Shown here in pieces: positions 7,506-15,882 of a stretch of DNA of 64,000 nt (position 1 is its first letter; each line of letters opens with the position of its first letter). Source of the stretch: Sphingomonadales bacterium (GTDB taxonomy: Bacteria; Pseudomonadota; Alphaproteobacteria; SMXS01). The stretch is from contig JALHLV010000018.1 of the NCBI GenBank assembly GCA_022844405.1, positions 23,463 to 87,462 of the forward strand, given 5' to 3'. The notes below the pieces were generated by a model. That model made no database searches. It was not told where the DNA came from and saw only the letters and a program-made list of their open reading frames with translations. The position numbers and the translations under genes were made by a program.

Positions 7506-7970
7506 TCAGGCTGCGTCGGAGGACGGCAGGAAGGCCTTCTCGAAGTTCTCGATGGTGGCGAACCCGAGATACTCGGCCTGAAACGCTGGGGGCAGGATCT
7601 CCAGCAGGTAGAGATTGTCGATCCACAGCTCGACGACATGGAACGGGCCGCGGTTGCAGGTCTCGGTCCGCCAGCCCTCGCGGCGGCCGATGGCGATCAC
7701 CTCGTCCTCGGAGATGTCGACGCCGACGGCGAGGTGGGATTCGGACGGCGCGGCGGCGTGCTGGACCTCGACGTGGGCGCCGCCCTCGCCCGGCACCAGC
7801 ACCTGGCCGGCCGGATAGAACTCGATGGCCGTCCCCTTGTCGTCGCCCTTGATGGCGATGTGCGAGTTCGGGAAGATCGGGAAGGGCAGCGCGCGCCCCT
7901 GCCATAGTTCGGCCATCACGCTGGCGGCCCGTTCGGGGTCGCACGACGGAAACGATGCGTGGTGCAGCAT
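7506..7970 (-). CDS. VOC-like (glyoxalase fold) protein
   Basis: 154 aa. The ATG at 7970 (MLHHASFPSCDPERAASVMA) is preferred because the region upstream to 8156 reads as low-complexity non-protein sequence. Order of elements: 'HHASFP..DPERAA.VMAELW', 'IAIKGDDKGTAIEFYPAG', 'HLAVGVDISEDEVIAIGRREGW', and 'VVELWIDNLYLLEILPP'. This fits a two-module betaalphabetabetabeta VOC fold, with His and Glu residues at plausible ligand positions. The substrate is unknown. Downstream on the same strand is a sulfotransferase remnant, probably once its operon partner. Confidence 0.65.
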   Translation of the reverse strand: MLHHASFPSCDPERAASVMAELWQGRALPFPIFPNSHIAIKGDDKGTAIEFYPAGQVLVPGEGGAHVEVQHAAAPSESHLAVGVDISEDEVIAIGRREGWRTETCNRGPFHVVELWIDNLYLLEILPPAFQAEYLGFATIENFEKAFLPSSDAA

Positions 7971-8091
7971 GATTGAACCCCCCAGCGCAAAAGCCTTGTA
8001 CACTGCCGGCCGATCATACCTCAGATGACTGGCGCCGACGATACTTAGGAGCGGAATACCGCTGCCGCCACAGACAGTGCTATGCGTTGCG

Positions 8092-8463
8092 TCACTCCGC
8101 CGGTGCAGGGCCGCACATCTGCAGCCGGTTGCCGAACGGATCGTAAAAGCTGGCAAAGGTCACATAGCCGGAGACGACCACCGGATCGTCGCACCGCACA
8201 CCGCGCGCCCGCAGCGCGACCACGGCCTCGTGGCAGTCCTCCACGTCGAGCACCAGCGTCGTGCCGGTCGACGGCCGCCAGCCGGGCTCCGACAGCGTCA
8301 CGGAAAGATTGCCGCCGCCGCCGGTCGCGAACTCGATCCAGCCTGCGTCCGGCAGGTCGAAGAGCGGCTCGCCCAGCTCCAGCACGTCCCCGTAGAACAA
8401 CCGTGCCGCGTCCAGGTCCGGTACCGAAAGGGAGACGACGTTGATGCCGCGGAACAGTCCCAT
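8092..8463 (-). CDS. VOC family protein (glyoxalase/bleomycin-resistance type)
   Basis: 123 aa, one canonical VOC domain pair: 'GINVVSLSVPDLDAARLFYGDVLEL' at the N-terminus, 'LVLDVEDCHEAVVALRARGVRC' in the middle, and 'ASFYDPFGNRLQMCGPAP' at the end, with D-P-x-G-N. The canonical C-terminal Glu ligand of this strand is Gln here (NRLQM), so metal binding may be altered. Its ATG directly abuts the stop of the upstream GST gene (8464), indicating translational coupling. Its substrate may be a glutathione or electrophile-related compound, which is inference from context. Confidence 0.8.
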   Translation of the reverse strand: MGLFRGINVVSLSVPDLDAARLFYGDVLELGEPLFDLPDAGWIEFATGGGGNLSVTLSEPGWRPSTGTTLVLDVEDCHEAVVALRARGVRCDDPVVVSGYVTFASFYDPFGNRLQMCGPAPAE

Positions 8464-9093
8464 CTAGGCCTGCGCGCTCGGCCGGCCGCTGACCGCGGCG
8501 TACCAGCGCTGCAGGTTGGGCTGGTCCTCGCCGATCCGCGCCTTGATGGTGCGCGAGAAGTCGACGGCCACCATGGCGGTGATGTCGGCGATGCTGTAGC
8601 GGTCGCCGGCCACGTATTCGGTCTCGCCGAGGCGCTGCTCCAGCAGCGCAAGGAAGTTGGCGAAGCGCGCCTTGCCGCGCTCGGCCAGCTCGGGGATCTG
8701 AGCGAAGTCGGCCGGGCCGGTGACGCTGCGGTCCTTGAAGAACGGACTGCTGTTGCGAAAACCCTCGGCGACGGCGGCGAAGCCGTGCTGTTCGACGCGG
8801 CGGTCCCACATCATCACCTGGGCGCGCTCCAGGGGGTTGCGGCCGCACAGCGGCGGGTCCGGATAGACCTCCTCCAGATAGCGGCAGATCGCCGTGCTTT
8901 CGGCAATGATGGTGCCGTCGTCGAGCACCAGCGCCGGCACTTCCGCCATGGGATTGATCTTGCGGTAGTCCTCGTTCAGCTGCGCCCTGCTCGCCAGGTC
9001 GACCTCGACCCTGGGGATGTCGAGGCCCTTCTCGGCCACGAACATCCGGACGCGGCGCGCATTGGGCGCCATCTTGAAGTCATAGAGCTGCAT
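8464..9093 (-). CDS. Glutathione S-transferase
   Basis: 209 aa, the normal GST length. N-terminal thioredoxin-like domain: 'LYDFKMAPNARRVRMFVAEKG', with 'MAEVPALVLDDGTIIAESTAICRYLEE' carrying the cis-Pro (V-P) and the E-S pair that holds the gamma-glutamyl group. The C-terminal helical domain spans about residues 88-205, with 'YSIADITAMVAVDF', the conserved N-capping box. It conjugates or reduces electrophiles with glutathione in the cytoplasm. GGAGG lies 5 nt before ATG. It is operonic with the VOC gene (no gap). Confidence 0.9.
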   Translation of the reverse strand: MQLYDFKMAPNARRVRMFVAEKGLDIPRVEVDLASRAQLNEDYRKINPMAEVPALVLDDGTIIAESTAICRYLEEVYPDPPLCGRNPLERAQVMMWDRRVEQHGFAAVAEGFRNSSPFFKDRSVTGPADFAQIPELAERGKARFANFLALLEQRLGETEYVAGDRYSIADITAMVAVDFSRTIKARIGEDQPNLQRWYAAVSGRPSAQA

Positions 9094-9155
9094 CGGTCCC
9101 TCCGGTTCGTCCCCGGCACGTTATGCCGAGGCGGCGGGAGCGTGCAAGCTTTCGC

Positions 9156-10256
9156 CTATGGCAGCGCCAGCGCCTTGGCGATCTCGTCCCACGACACCAG
9201 CTTGAAGTTCTGGTTGGCGGGCGGGTCCGTGTTGTCGCCGTCCTGGACGACGAACAGGCCCTTGGGGAAATCGGCGCCCAACGGCGTGTCGACCGCCTCG
9301 ATGCCGTCGGTTTCCGAGGCGCCGTCGCCGGCGCCCGGGGCGACGATGAACGAACCCTTGTAGGCATGGGTCCCGCCCAGCTCGAACACCGCATAGCTGC
9401 TGTTGCCCTGGCTGGAAACCAGCAGGTAGCTGGCGCCGGTCGTGTTCCGATAGATGGCCAGGCCTTCCACGTCGGCCGCGAGCCTGGGATTGTCGGCCAC
9501 CTTGATGACGGCGGTCGCGGTCGCGGGCTGATCCGGTTCGGCGGGGAAAGACCAGACGCCGACGCCTTCCTCGCCGATATAGACGGTGCCCGCCACCTCG
9601 TCGGCGACGCAGCCTTCCGACTGGGTGGCGAGCGGCAGGTCGCGCAGCTTCGTGGCGGTGACCTTGCCGTCCGTGCTGTCGATGCGCCATTGCGCGGCGT
9701 TCTTTGCCTTGTCGGTCATGAACGCGTACAGCGTGCCCGAGGCGCTCTTGTAGAAGCAGAAGCCGTAGGGATCGACGAAGCCGCTCGGCTGGGGGTCGGC
9801 GAGCACCGAGATCTGGCGGGTCGCCGGGTCCAGCCGGAACAGCGCGATGGCCTTCCTGTCGCGGTCGCTGGCGCCGATGACGACGGTGTCGACGCCGCCG
9901 AGCGTCACGGTGCGCAGGTCCACGTTGTTCAGCCGGCCTTCGGGCAGGAACTGGATCGTCTTGCCGTCGAGGCCGTAGCTGTAGAGGCCCGACTTCTTCG
10001 CCGTGCCGACGATGACGCTGCGGGTCGGATCGGCCGGATCGACCCAGATGGCCGCGTCGTCCGCCGCGTCGCCCTGGGTATCGACCGCGTCGGTCTCGCG
10101 CACGGCCGTCACCTTGGGCGCGTCGAGCTGCACCGCAGCGGGTTCCGCGGCTTCGGCCGCGGGAGGCGTCGCCGGCGGGCTGGCTGGCGCGGGGTCGTCG
10201 CAGGCGGCCAGGGCGAGCAGCGCGAACGCCGTGGCGGATTTGAATATTGGCTGCAT
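9156..10256 (-). CDS. Beta-propeller phytase, lipoprotein
   Basis: 366 aa. A lipoprotein signal (hydrophobic FALLALAAC, Cys about residue 19) is followed by a Pro/Ala linker and then a phytase beta-propeller. Family marks: 'DAVDTQGDAADDAAIWVDPADP' (the D-D-x-A-I-W-V calcium/phosphate-binding strand), 'SGLYSYGLDGK', 'DPYGFCFY', 'QSEGCVADE' and 'GEEGVGVW', 'DVEGLAIY', 'DGIEAVDTPLG'. Beta-propeller phytases hydrolyse myo-inositol hexakisphosphate with Ca2+, here probably at the cell surface or in the periplasm. The ATG overlaps the TonB receptor stop as TGATG, so translation is coupled. The pair suggests phytate capture and release of phosphate. Confidence 0.85.
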   Translation of the reverse strand: MQPIFKSATAFALLALAACDDPAPASPPATPPAAEAAEPAAVQLDAPKVTAVRETDAVDTQGDAADDAAIWVDPADPTRSVIVGTAKKSGLYSYGLDGKTIQFLPEGRLNNVDLRTVTLGGVDTVVIGASDRDRKAIALFRLDPATRQISVLADPQPSGFVDPYGFCFYKSASGTLYAFMTDKAKNAAQWRIDSTDGKVTATKLRDLPLATQSEGCVADEVAGTVYIGEEGVGVWSFPAEPDQPATATAVIKVADNPRLAADVEGLAIYRNTTGASYLLVSSQGNSSYAVFELGGTHAYKGSFIVAPGAGDGASETDGIEAVDTPLGADFPKGLFVVQDGDNTDPPANQNFKLVSWDEIAKALALP

Positions 10257-13078
10257 CAGAAGGTTGCCTTCGCGCCGAATTTGCCGGTCCAGGAGTAGCG
10301 TTCGTACTGCAGCAGGCGGTCGGCGCCCGGGCCGCGCTGGAACGCCACATAGGGCGCGTCGTTCAGATTGATGAATTCCGCGAACACCTGGAAGTTCTTG
10401 GTCACCTTGTACTTGACACTGACGTCGATCTGGAAGTGGTCGCGCACATACCGGTCTTCCTCGGCGTCGCCGCCCAGCTCGTCCAGGTAGACGTCGCGGT
10501 AGCTGCCGGCCACGCGGATGCTGAACGGCCCCTTCTCATAGCCGATCATGGCGTTGAAGGTGTTCTTCGCCGACGACGGCAGCGGGATGATGCGGCCGTC
10601 GATCTCGCCCTTGGCGTCGGTATAGGTATAGTTGAAGCCCAGCAGCAGGCCGTCGAACGGCGCCGGCAGGAACGTGAGCGACTGCTGGTAGCTGAACTCC
10701 ACGCCCTTCACCTTGGCGGTCTCGCCGTTGACCGGGATGATCGCCTCGGTGGCGAACACGCCGTTGAAGGTAATGTCTTCGAACTCCTGGCGGACGATGA
10801 AATTCTTGACCCGCTTGTAGAACAGGCCGCCCTGGATCACCGCGTTGTCGCCGAAGTACCACTCGGCGCTCAGGTCGAAGTTCCAGGCCCGGTAGGGATC
10901 CAGGTCCGGATTGCCGAATTCGCCCTCGCGGTCGCCGTCCTCATTGGTTTCCACCAGGAAACGGGGCGCGATGTCGCCGATGTTGGGACGCACCACGCTG
11001 CGCGACGCGGCGGCGCGGAACACCAGCCCCTTGTCCGCCTCATAGCGGATGTTCAGGCTGGGCAGCCAGTCGGTGTAGTGCCGCTTGAAGCTGGTCGGCG
11101 TCACGAACAGGCTGTCCTCGTCCACCACCTCGCCCTGGTACTCGCCGCCTTCCTCGACCAGTTCGACGATGTTGCCGAGGACCGTGTTCCTCGTGTGCTC
11201 CATGCGCACGCCGCCGATCATGCGCAGCGAGCCGTTGTCGTAGCGGCCGAGGACATAGCCCGCATAGATGTCCTCCGACACGTCGTAGTCGCCGACGACG
11301 GATTCGAACTCGCTGTCGATGTCGCTGCGCTCGAAGCTGTCGAAATTGGCGTTGAAGAAGTCCCTGACCTTGCGGCCGTCGGCCTGCGGCTCGACGTTCG
11401 CCAGGCCGTAGGATTGGGCGCCGAGCACGTCCTCCAGGGTGTAGTCGCCGTCGAAGCCGTCGAACACCTGGGCCTCCAGGTCGTAAGTCTTCTGACGAAA
11501 GCGCACCTTGCCGCCCGCTTGCACCTCGAACGAGCCCTGCGACAGCGAGAATTCGCGCTTGATGTCGATCTTGCCCGCCCACTCCTCGTCTTCCGACACG
11601 CCGAGCACCGTGCCCTCGACGGAATCGAACTCGTATTCCGACGCATCCAGGAACGTCTCTTCGCCGGCGGTGACCATATAGCGCGGCAACGTCAGTTCCG
11701 AATAGTCGAAGGTGACGCCGAAGTCGCCCGGATCCTCGAAGCCCAGTTCGAACGCGGTCGGATCCAGCGAGTCGGCTTCCTTCTCGCGGGCGACCGAATA
11801 GGAACCCTGGTAGTTGAACGTCCATGGCCCGGCGAAGGTCTCGCCGCCCCACGCCAGCGAGGTGATCGTCTGGGCTTCGAAGCGGTCCTTGACGTCGCGT
11901 GTGATGGTGATCTCGCCGTCGTCCGACAGGAACGTGGCGCCGCCGTCGTCGCCCTCGCTCGGCTCCTCGTCGAACTCGAAGATCAGCCGCTTGCGGAACT
12001 CCTGGTCCTCGAACCGGCTGTGCACGCCGCGCACGAAGATGCTGGTGTCGTCCGACAGCTTGTAATCCAGCGACAGCGAGCCGGCGATGCGGGTGCGTTT
12101 AACGTCGTAGTCGCGGTACTCGACCGTGTCGGCGAACGCGACGCCGTCGTCGGTCTCGCCCCAGCCGTCCATCTCGACGTTGTCGGTGGCGAAGTTGCGC
12201 TTGTAGTAGGAGAAACCGCCGGAGATGCCGAGCCGGTCGGCGACCGTGGTGGCGAAGTCGATGGCGCCCTTGGGCGACACGTTGCCGTTGAGGTGGTTGT
12301 ACGAGCCCTCGGCGGTCACCGACACGAACGGCTTTTTCAGATCGAATGCGCTGGTGGTCTTGATCTCGATGGAGGCGCCGATGGTGTCGCCGTCCATGTC
12401 CGGCGTCAGGGTCTTCTTGATCTCGATCGATTCCACCAGCTCCGCCGGCAGCACGTCGAGGGCGACCGAGCGCACGTCCGCCTCGGGCGCGGGAACCCGC
12501 GCGCCGTTGATGGACGAGGCGTTGAGGTTGGGATCGAGGCCGCGCACCGAGATGAAGCGGCCTTCGCCCTGGTCGTTCAGGACGTTGATGCCGGGCGCGC
12601 GCCGCGCCGCCTCGGCCACGTTCTGGTCGGGAAACTGGCCGATGGCGTCGCGGGTCAGCACGTTCTCGACGGTGTCCGACGCGCGCTGGCGCGAAATGGC
12701 GCTGGCGAGATTGGCCTGCTGGCCGGTGACCAGCACGCTTTCCAGCCCGGCCGCGGCGGCCGGCGCGAGAACGATTTCGGTGAACGTGGCCGGCTCGGTC
12801 ACCTCGACCGCCGTCTCGACCGTCGCGGCGCCGGCATAGGCGGCCCGCAGCGTATAGCGGCCCGGCGCCAGGTCGGCGAAGCGGAACGAGCCGTCCGACC
12901 CGGACTCCACCACGCGGTTCAACTCGAGGATACGCACCTGGGCGCCGCCCAACGCGCGCACGCCGGTGCTGTCGCTGACCCTGCCGCTCAGGGTTCCCGC
13001 CATCGCCGGCATGGCGAGCGCGCAGGTGGTGAGAGCGGTCGCGGCAAGCAACAGACCGCGTCTAGACGTGGCTTTCAT
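10256..13078 (-). CDS. TonB-dependent receptor paired with phytase
   Basis: 940 aa from ATG 13078, with GGAGGG upstream; longer upstream reading is unlikely because the signal peptide begins here (MKATSRRGLLLAATALTTCA, cleavage after Ala-Met-Ala). Residues 27-105 are a carboxypeptidase-regulatory-like beta-sandwich (GTLSGRVSDSTGVRALGGAQ). Next come the plug with 'PDQNVAEAARRAPGI' and 'ISVRGLDPNLN', then a 22-strand barrel ending in aromatic Phe ('SWTGKFGAKATF'). This is the large TIGR01782-like receptor class often tied to complex organic substrates. It precedes and overlaps the phytase gene, so an inositol-phosphate ligand is a reasonable inference. No Pho box could be recognised upstream. 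Confidence 0.88.
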   Translation of the reverse strand: MKATSRRGLLLAATALTTCALAMPAMAGTLSGRVSDSTGVRALGGAQVRILELNRVVESGSDGSFRFADLAPGRYTLRAAYAGAATVETAVEVTEPATFTEIVLAPAAAAGLESVLVTGQQANLASAISRQRASDTVENVLTRDAIGQFPDQNVAEAARRAPGINVLNDQGEGRFISVRGLDPNLNASSINGARVPAPEADVRSVALDVLPAELVESIEIKKTLTPDMDGDTIGASIEIKTTSAFDLKKPFVSVTAEGSYNHLNGNVSPKGAIDFATTVADRLGISGGFSYYKRNFATDNVEMDGWGETDDGVAFADTVEYRDYDVKRTRIAGSLSLDYKLSDDTSIFVRGVHSRFEDQEFRKRLIFEFDEEPSEGDDGGATFLSDDGEITITRDVKDRFEAQTITSLAWGGETFAGPWTFNYQGSYSVAREKEADSLDPTAFELGFEDPGDFGVTFDYSELTLPRYMVTAGEETFLDASEYEFDSVEGTVLGVSEDEEWAGKIDIKREFSLSQGSFEVQAGGKVRFRQKTYDLEAQVFDGFDGDYTLEDVLGAQSYGLANVEPQADGRKVRDFFNANFDSFERSDIDSEFESVVGDYDVSEDIYAGYVLGRYDNGSLRMIGGVRMEHTRNTVLGNIVELVEEGGEYQGEVVDEDSLFVTPTSFKRHYTDWLPSLNIRYEADKGLVFRAAASRSVVRPNIGDIAPRFLVETNEDGDREGEFGNPDLDPYRAWNFDLSAEWYFGDNAVIQGGLFYKRVKNFIVRQEFEDITFNGVFATEAIIPVNGETAKVKGVEFSYQQSLTFLPAPFDGLLLGFNYTYTDAKGEIDGRIIPLPSSAKNTFNAMIGYEKGPFSIRVAGSYRDVYLDELGGDAEEDRYVRDHFQIDVSVKYKVTKNFQVFAEFINLNDAPYVAFQRGPGADRLLQYERYSWTGKFGAKATF

Positions 13079-13126
13079 GAGGTTCCCTCCGGCGGCGGTG
13101 AGCCGCTCTTGGGATTGGCATACCCA

Positions 13127-13193
13127 TGAAATGTTACGGGATAGCTTAGAACGTATGAATTTAAGATTTCCATAAGTTGTCCAAAACATTTCA
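13127..13193. promoter_or_regulatory. Widely spaced 9-bp inverted repeat upstream of the receptor-phytase operon
   Basis: TGAAATGTT (13127-13135) and AACATTTCA (13185-13193) are perfect complements 49 bp apart in an A/T-rich stretch between the divergent TonB receptor and SDR genes. The stretch is where a receptor promoter would be expected. This could be a two-site operator or coincidence; no recognised regulator motif matches. Confidence 0.35.
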
Positions 13194-13343
13194 GACCGGG
13201 AAAATCGGCCGGCCCGGAAAAACCTGCATGGCGGGCATTCGCGAACGCCTTGATGGACGCGCGAGACCCGGGCGCACTTTGTGACTTCCACCCCAGAAAC
13301 CGTGTGGTAACAATGGCCGCGGATTCATGGGCGGAGGAAAAGA

Positions 13344-14255
13344 ATGACCATCAGGTTCGACGGCAAGGTCGCGATCGTCACCGGTGCGGGCGGCGGCCTG
13401 GGCCGGGCTCACTCTCTGGAACTGGCGCGGCGCGGCGCGAAGGTCGTGGTCAACGATCTGGGCGGCGCCATCGACGGCAGCGGCGGCTCGAGCGCGGCGG
13501 CCGAGGCCGTGGTCGCCGAGATCAAGGCTGCCGGCGGCGAGGCCGTGTCCGACGGCTGCAGCGTCACCGACGAGGGCGGCGTCGCCAACATGGTCCGGAA
13601 GGCGATGGACGCCTGGGGCAGGATCGACATCCTGATCAACAATGCCGGCATCCTGCGCGACAAGACCTTCTCCAAGATGGAGATCAGCGATTTCCGCGCC
13701 GTGCTCGAGGTGCATCTGATGGGCTCGGTGATCTGCTCGCGCGCGGTCTGGCCGATCATGCGCCAGCAGCAATATGGCCGCATCGTCGTCACCACCTCGG
13801 TGACCGGCCTGCACGGCAATTTCGGCCAGACCAACTACGGCGCGGCGAAGGCCGGCCTCTACGGCTTCATGAACGTGGCCAAGCTGGAAGGCGAGCGCGA
13901 CAACATCCGCGTCAACACCATCTCGCCTTTCGCGCTGACCCGCATGACCGAAAGCATGATCACCGGTGACCGCGCGGCCCTGTACGCGCCCGAGCTGGTG
14001 TCGCCCGCCGTCATGTACCTGGTGAGCGAGGACGCGCCCACCGGCATGATCCTCAGCGCCGGCGCGGGCACCGTCTCGCGCGCCGCCATGGTCGAGACCC
14101 AGGGCGTCAATTTCGGCATGAACATCACCGCCGAGGACGTGGCCGCCCATATCGGCGAGATCGGCGACCTGTCGACCGCCAAACCCATGCGCGACGCCGG
14201 CGAGCAGGGCAAGAAGAACGCCGCGACGCTCGCGACCGCGCCGCTGAAAGGCTGA
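13344..14255 (+). CDS. SDR family dehydrogenase (multifunctional-enzyme-2 type)
   Basis: 303 aa. Classical SDR core: cofactor motif TGAGGGLGRA near residues 13-22, 'VVVNDLGG', NNAG near 92-95, catalytic Ser in 'TTSVTG', and Y-x-x-x-K in 'NYGAAKAG' (about 164-171). Its length and the 'NDLGGAIDGSGGSSAAAEAVVAEI' insertion match the (3R)-hydroxyacyl-CoA dehydrogenase domain of peroxisomal multifunctional enzyme type 2 and its bacterial relatives. A role in beta-oxidation-like or steroid side-chain metabolism is inferred. GGAGGAAAAG precedes the ATG. Confidence 0.8.
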   Translation: MTIRFDGKVAIVTGAGGGLGRAHSLELARRGAKVVVNDLGGAIDGSGGSSAAAEAVVAEIKAAGGEAVSDGCSVTDEGGVANMVRKAMDAWGRIDILINNAGILRDKTFSKMEISDFRAVLEVHLMGSVICSRAVWPIMRQQQYGRIVVTTSVTGLHGNFGQTNYGAAKAGLYGFMNVAKLEGERDNIRVNTISPFALTRMTESMITGDRAALYAPELVSPAVMYLVSEDAPTGMILSAGAGTVSRAAMVETQGVNFGMNITAEDVAAHIGEIGDLSTAKPMRDAGEQGKKNAATLATAPLKG

Positions 14256-14260
14256 AAGGC

Positions 14261-14378
14261 CCCCTCATCCGCCGCTTCGCGGCACCTTCTCCCCGGCGGG
14301 GAGAAGGGTTTATCAGGCAGCCAGCCCTTCCTTCTCCCCGCCGGGGAGAAGGTGGCCGCGCAGCGGCCGGATGAGGGG
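14261..14378. repeat. 118-bp dispersed palindromic repeat (copy 1)
   Basis: Bounded by the perfect inverted pair CCCCTCATCC (14261-14270) and GGATGAGGGG (14369-14378). It contains two internal hairpins, CCTTCTCCCC/GGGGAGAAGG, at 14285-14307 and 14330-14352. A second copy with the same layout lies at 33575-33701. It starts 5 bp after the SDR stop, so it may also stop transcription. It has no coding content. Confidence 0.75.
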
Positions 14379-14476
14379 ACGCCGCGCAAGCGGCACGCCA
14401 GCCGCCCCAAGAAAGCGCCGCGCCGGACCATCCGGCACGGCGTACTGTTTCTAGCCCGCGCAACATCCCCACAAAT

Positions 14477-14632
14477 TTGTCATCCCCGCCAAGCGAAGCG
14501 CGCGCGGGGACCCATGTCGATACCGGGGCAATCTCTTCGGGAATTAGGTCACGGAAACAAGGGTCCCCGATCACAAGTGTCGCAACCACGAAGCTCACGC
14601 TTCGTGGGCTCCACTAGCGTCGGGGATGACAA
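14477..14632. repeat. 156-bp element with 12-bp terminal inverted repeats
   Basis: TTGTCATCCCCG (14477-14488) and CGGGGATGACAA (14621-14632) are perfect inverted repeats enclosing non-coding sequence. Inside, CCACGAAGC (14586-14594) and GCTTCGTGG (14599-14607) form a 9-bp hairpin with loop TCAC. 'GTCATCCCCG' ends are known from many small dispersed elements in Alphaproteobacteria. No transposase is present. The right end is 12 bp from the 3' end of the TetR gene. Confidence 0.6.
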
Positions 14633-14644
14633 TGTTGGTGTGCT

Positions 14645-15202
14645 TCAGCCCGCGTCCTCGATGACCACGGCGGCGGCGCGCTTGGCCTGCCGGGCGGCGA
14701 TCGGCGCACCGAACTCGTGGGCGACGGCGATGGCGCCTTCGTGCAGCAGCAGCAGTTGCTGGGCCAGGTTGCGCGGGTCCCTCAGCCGGGCCGACGTGGC
14801 GTTCTCCAGCATGTAGTCGAACACCGCGCGCTTCTGGGCGGCGGCGGCCATGTGCACCGGATTGTTGACCGGGCCGTACTCGCAGGCCGCCTTCATGAAC
14901 ACGCAGCCGTTGAAGCCTTCCGTTTCGAACCATTCCTCCAGCGCGTCGAAGATGGCGAGCAGCCGCTCGCCCGGCTCCTCGGCCTGGTCGGCCCGCGCGC
15001 GCAGCCAGGCGATGTAGCGGGCGCCTTCCACTTCGAGGGCAGCGACGATCAGCTCGTCCTTCGACTTGAAGTGGTTGTACAGCGTCATCTTGGCGACGCC
15101 GGCCTGCGCCAGGATGGTGTCGATGCCGGTGGCATGAAAGCCGTCGCGCTGGAACAGGGCGGCGGCGGTATCGACGAGATGGTCGCGCTTGGGACTCGGC
15201 AC
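14645..15202 (-). CDS. TetR/AcrR-family regulator
   Basis: 185 aa from GTG, with AGGAAG 5 nt upstream. The N-terminal HTH, residues 5-50, reads 'DHLVDTAAALFQRDGFHATGIDTILAQAGVAKMTLYNHFKSKDEL', a textbook TetR domain. The C-terminal ligand domain includes 'EGFNGCVFMKAACEYG', typical of the TetR_C_16-like branch. The target is probably itself, since a clean palindrome (15215-15230) lies 13 bp upstream of the start. No efflux or enzyme gene is directly adjacent, so the effector remains unknown. Confidence 0.87.
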   Translation of the reverse strand: MPSPKRDHLVDTAAALFQRDGFHATGIDTILAQAGVAKMTLYNHFKSKDELIVAALEVEGARYIAWLRARADQAEEPGERLLAIFDALEEWFETEGFNGCVFMKAACEYGPVNNPVHMAAAAQKRAVFDYMLENATSARLRDPRNLAQQLLLLHEGAIAVAHEFGAPIAARQAKRAAAVVIEDAG

Positions 15203-15214
15203 AGGACTTCCTGA

Positions 15215-15240
15215 TAAACAGGTCTGTTTACATATATGTA
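15215..15240. promoter_or_regulatory. TetR operator palindromes
   Basis: TAAACAG (15215-15221), GT, CTGTTTA (15224-15230) form a perfect 7+7 palindrome. It overlaps a second perfect palindrome, TACATATATGTA (15229-15240). Both lie just upstream of the TetR GTG. The first has the size and placement of a TetR autoregulatory operator; the second may contain the -10 region. Confidence 0.6.
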
Positions 15241-15287
15241 GCTATAGAAAGGCGATAAGGCAACCATATTTGGGGGTAAATAAGCCT

Positions 15288-15653
15288 TTAGAGCCGGTAT
15301 GGGAAGCGTACATCCCTTTCCTCCGAAGGAAAATCGCGCGTGTTTCTGGTGACGAGAAGGGCGTGGTGATATTTCGCCGTAGCCCAGATCACCGCGTCGG
15401 GAAGCTTCATCCGGTGGCGTCGGCGCAGTTCCGCCGCAAGTTCCGCAACCTCGAACCCCAACAAAATGATCTCGAACCGGTCCAGAAAGCGCCGGGCACG
15501 CGCGGTTTCCTGAACATCGGATACACCCACCAAAACTTCAGTCCACGTCACGATGCTGATCAAACGATTTTCGATGCCAGCAATCTCTTGTCTCGCGTCC
15601 GGAATGCCCTTCAGGTAATCAACGAGAATATTCGTATCGAATACCGCCTTCAT
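15288..15653 (-). CDS. PIN-domain toxin (VapC-like)
   Basis: 121 aa from the ATG at 15653, which overlaps the antitoxin stop as ATGA; an in-frame ATG 9 nt earlier is possible. PIN nuclease signature: 'AVFDTNILVDYLKG' (first Asp near residue 5), 'WTEVLVG' (Glu), 'KLPDAVIWATA' (Asp) and 'LLVTRNTRDF' (final Asp/Asn cluster), the four-acid Mg2+ site of VapC RNases. VapC toxins cleave tRNA or rRNA when freed from antitoxin. The upstream RHH gene is its cognate antitoxin. Confidence 0.85.
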   Translation of the reverse strand: MKAVFDTNILVDYLKGIPDARQEIAGIENRLISIVTWTEVLVGVSDVQETARARRFLDRFEIILLGFEVAELAAELRRRHRMKLPDAVIWATAKYHHALLVTRNTRDFPSEERDVRFPYRL

Positions 15654-15871
15654 TCCGGCCATTCCGACCGAAGCCGGTTCTGGTATTCGAGCCCGTCGAT
15701 ATCGCGATCACGCCACATCCCGAACGCGTCGTCCTCGTCGCTTGGGCGGTGCTTGGAAAGATAGGCGTCCACGGCACGGCGAATGGCCTCCGCGCGCGAG
15801 ATGCCTTCCTTGGCGCACAGCTTGGCCAGTTCCGACAGATTGTATTCTGGAAGGTCGATAATGGTACGCAT
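15650..15871 (-). CDS. Ribbon-helix-helix antitoxin (VapB-like)
   Basis: 73 aa from ATG 15871, with AGGTGG upstream; an in-frame GTG at 15880 lacks an SD. N-terminal beta strand 'MRTIIDLPEY' followed by 'LSELAKLCAKEGISRAEAIRRAVDAYL' is a CopG/RHH domain. The C-terminal tail 'SDEDDAFGMWRDRDIDGLEYQNRLRSEW' is the unstructured part that wraps the toxin. It is operonic and 4-nt overlapping with the PIN toxin. Tandem GTCATCATAT repeats just upstream (15883-15905) are the probable self-operator. Confidence 0.8.
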   Translation of the reverse strand: MRTIIDLPEYNLSELAKLCAKEGISRAEAIRRAVDAYLSKHRPSDEDDAFGMWRDRDIDGLEYQNRLRSEWPE

Positions 15872-15882
15872 GGATTCCACCT

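Noticed and set aside
7971..8156. N-terminal extension of the VOC-like gene
   Set aside because: The added residues are Cys/Arg/Ser-rich with no fold continuity, and the start MLHHASFP at 7970 matches a VOC first strand.
10247..13129. A 960-codon open frame antisense to the TonB receptor
   Set aside because: The sense frame encodes a complete receptor with signal peptide, plug and barrel; the antisense frame is an artefact of high GC codon bias.
13079..13343. Pho box in front of the receptor-phytase operon
   Set aside because: No paired CTGTCA-like repeat was found; only the spaced TGAAATGTT repeat remains.
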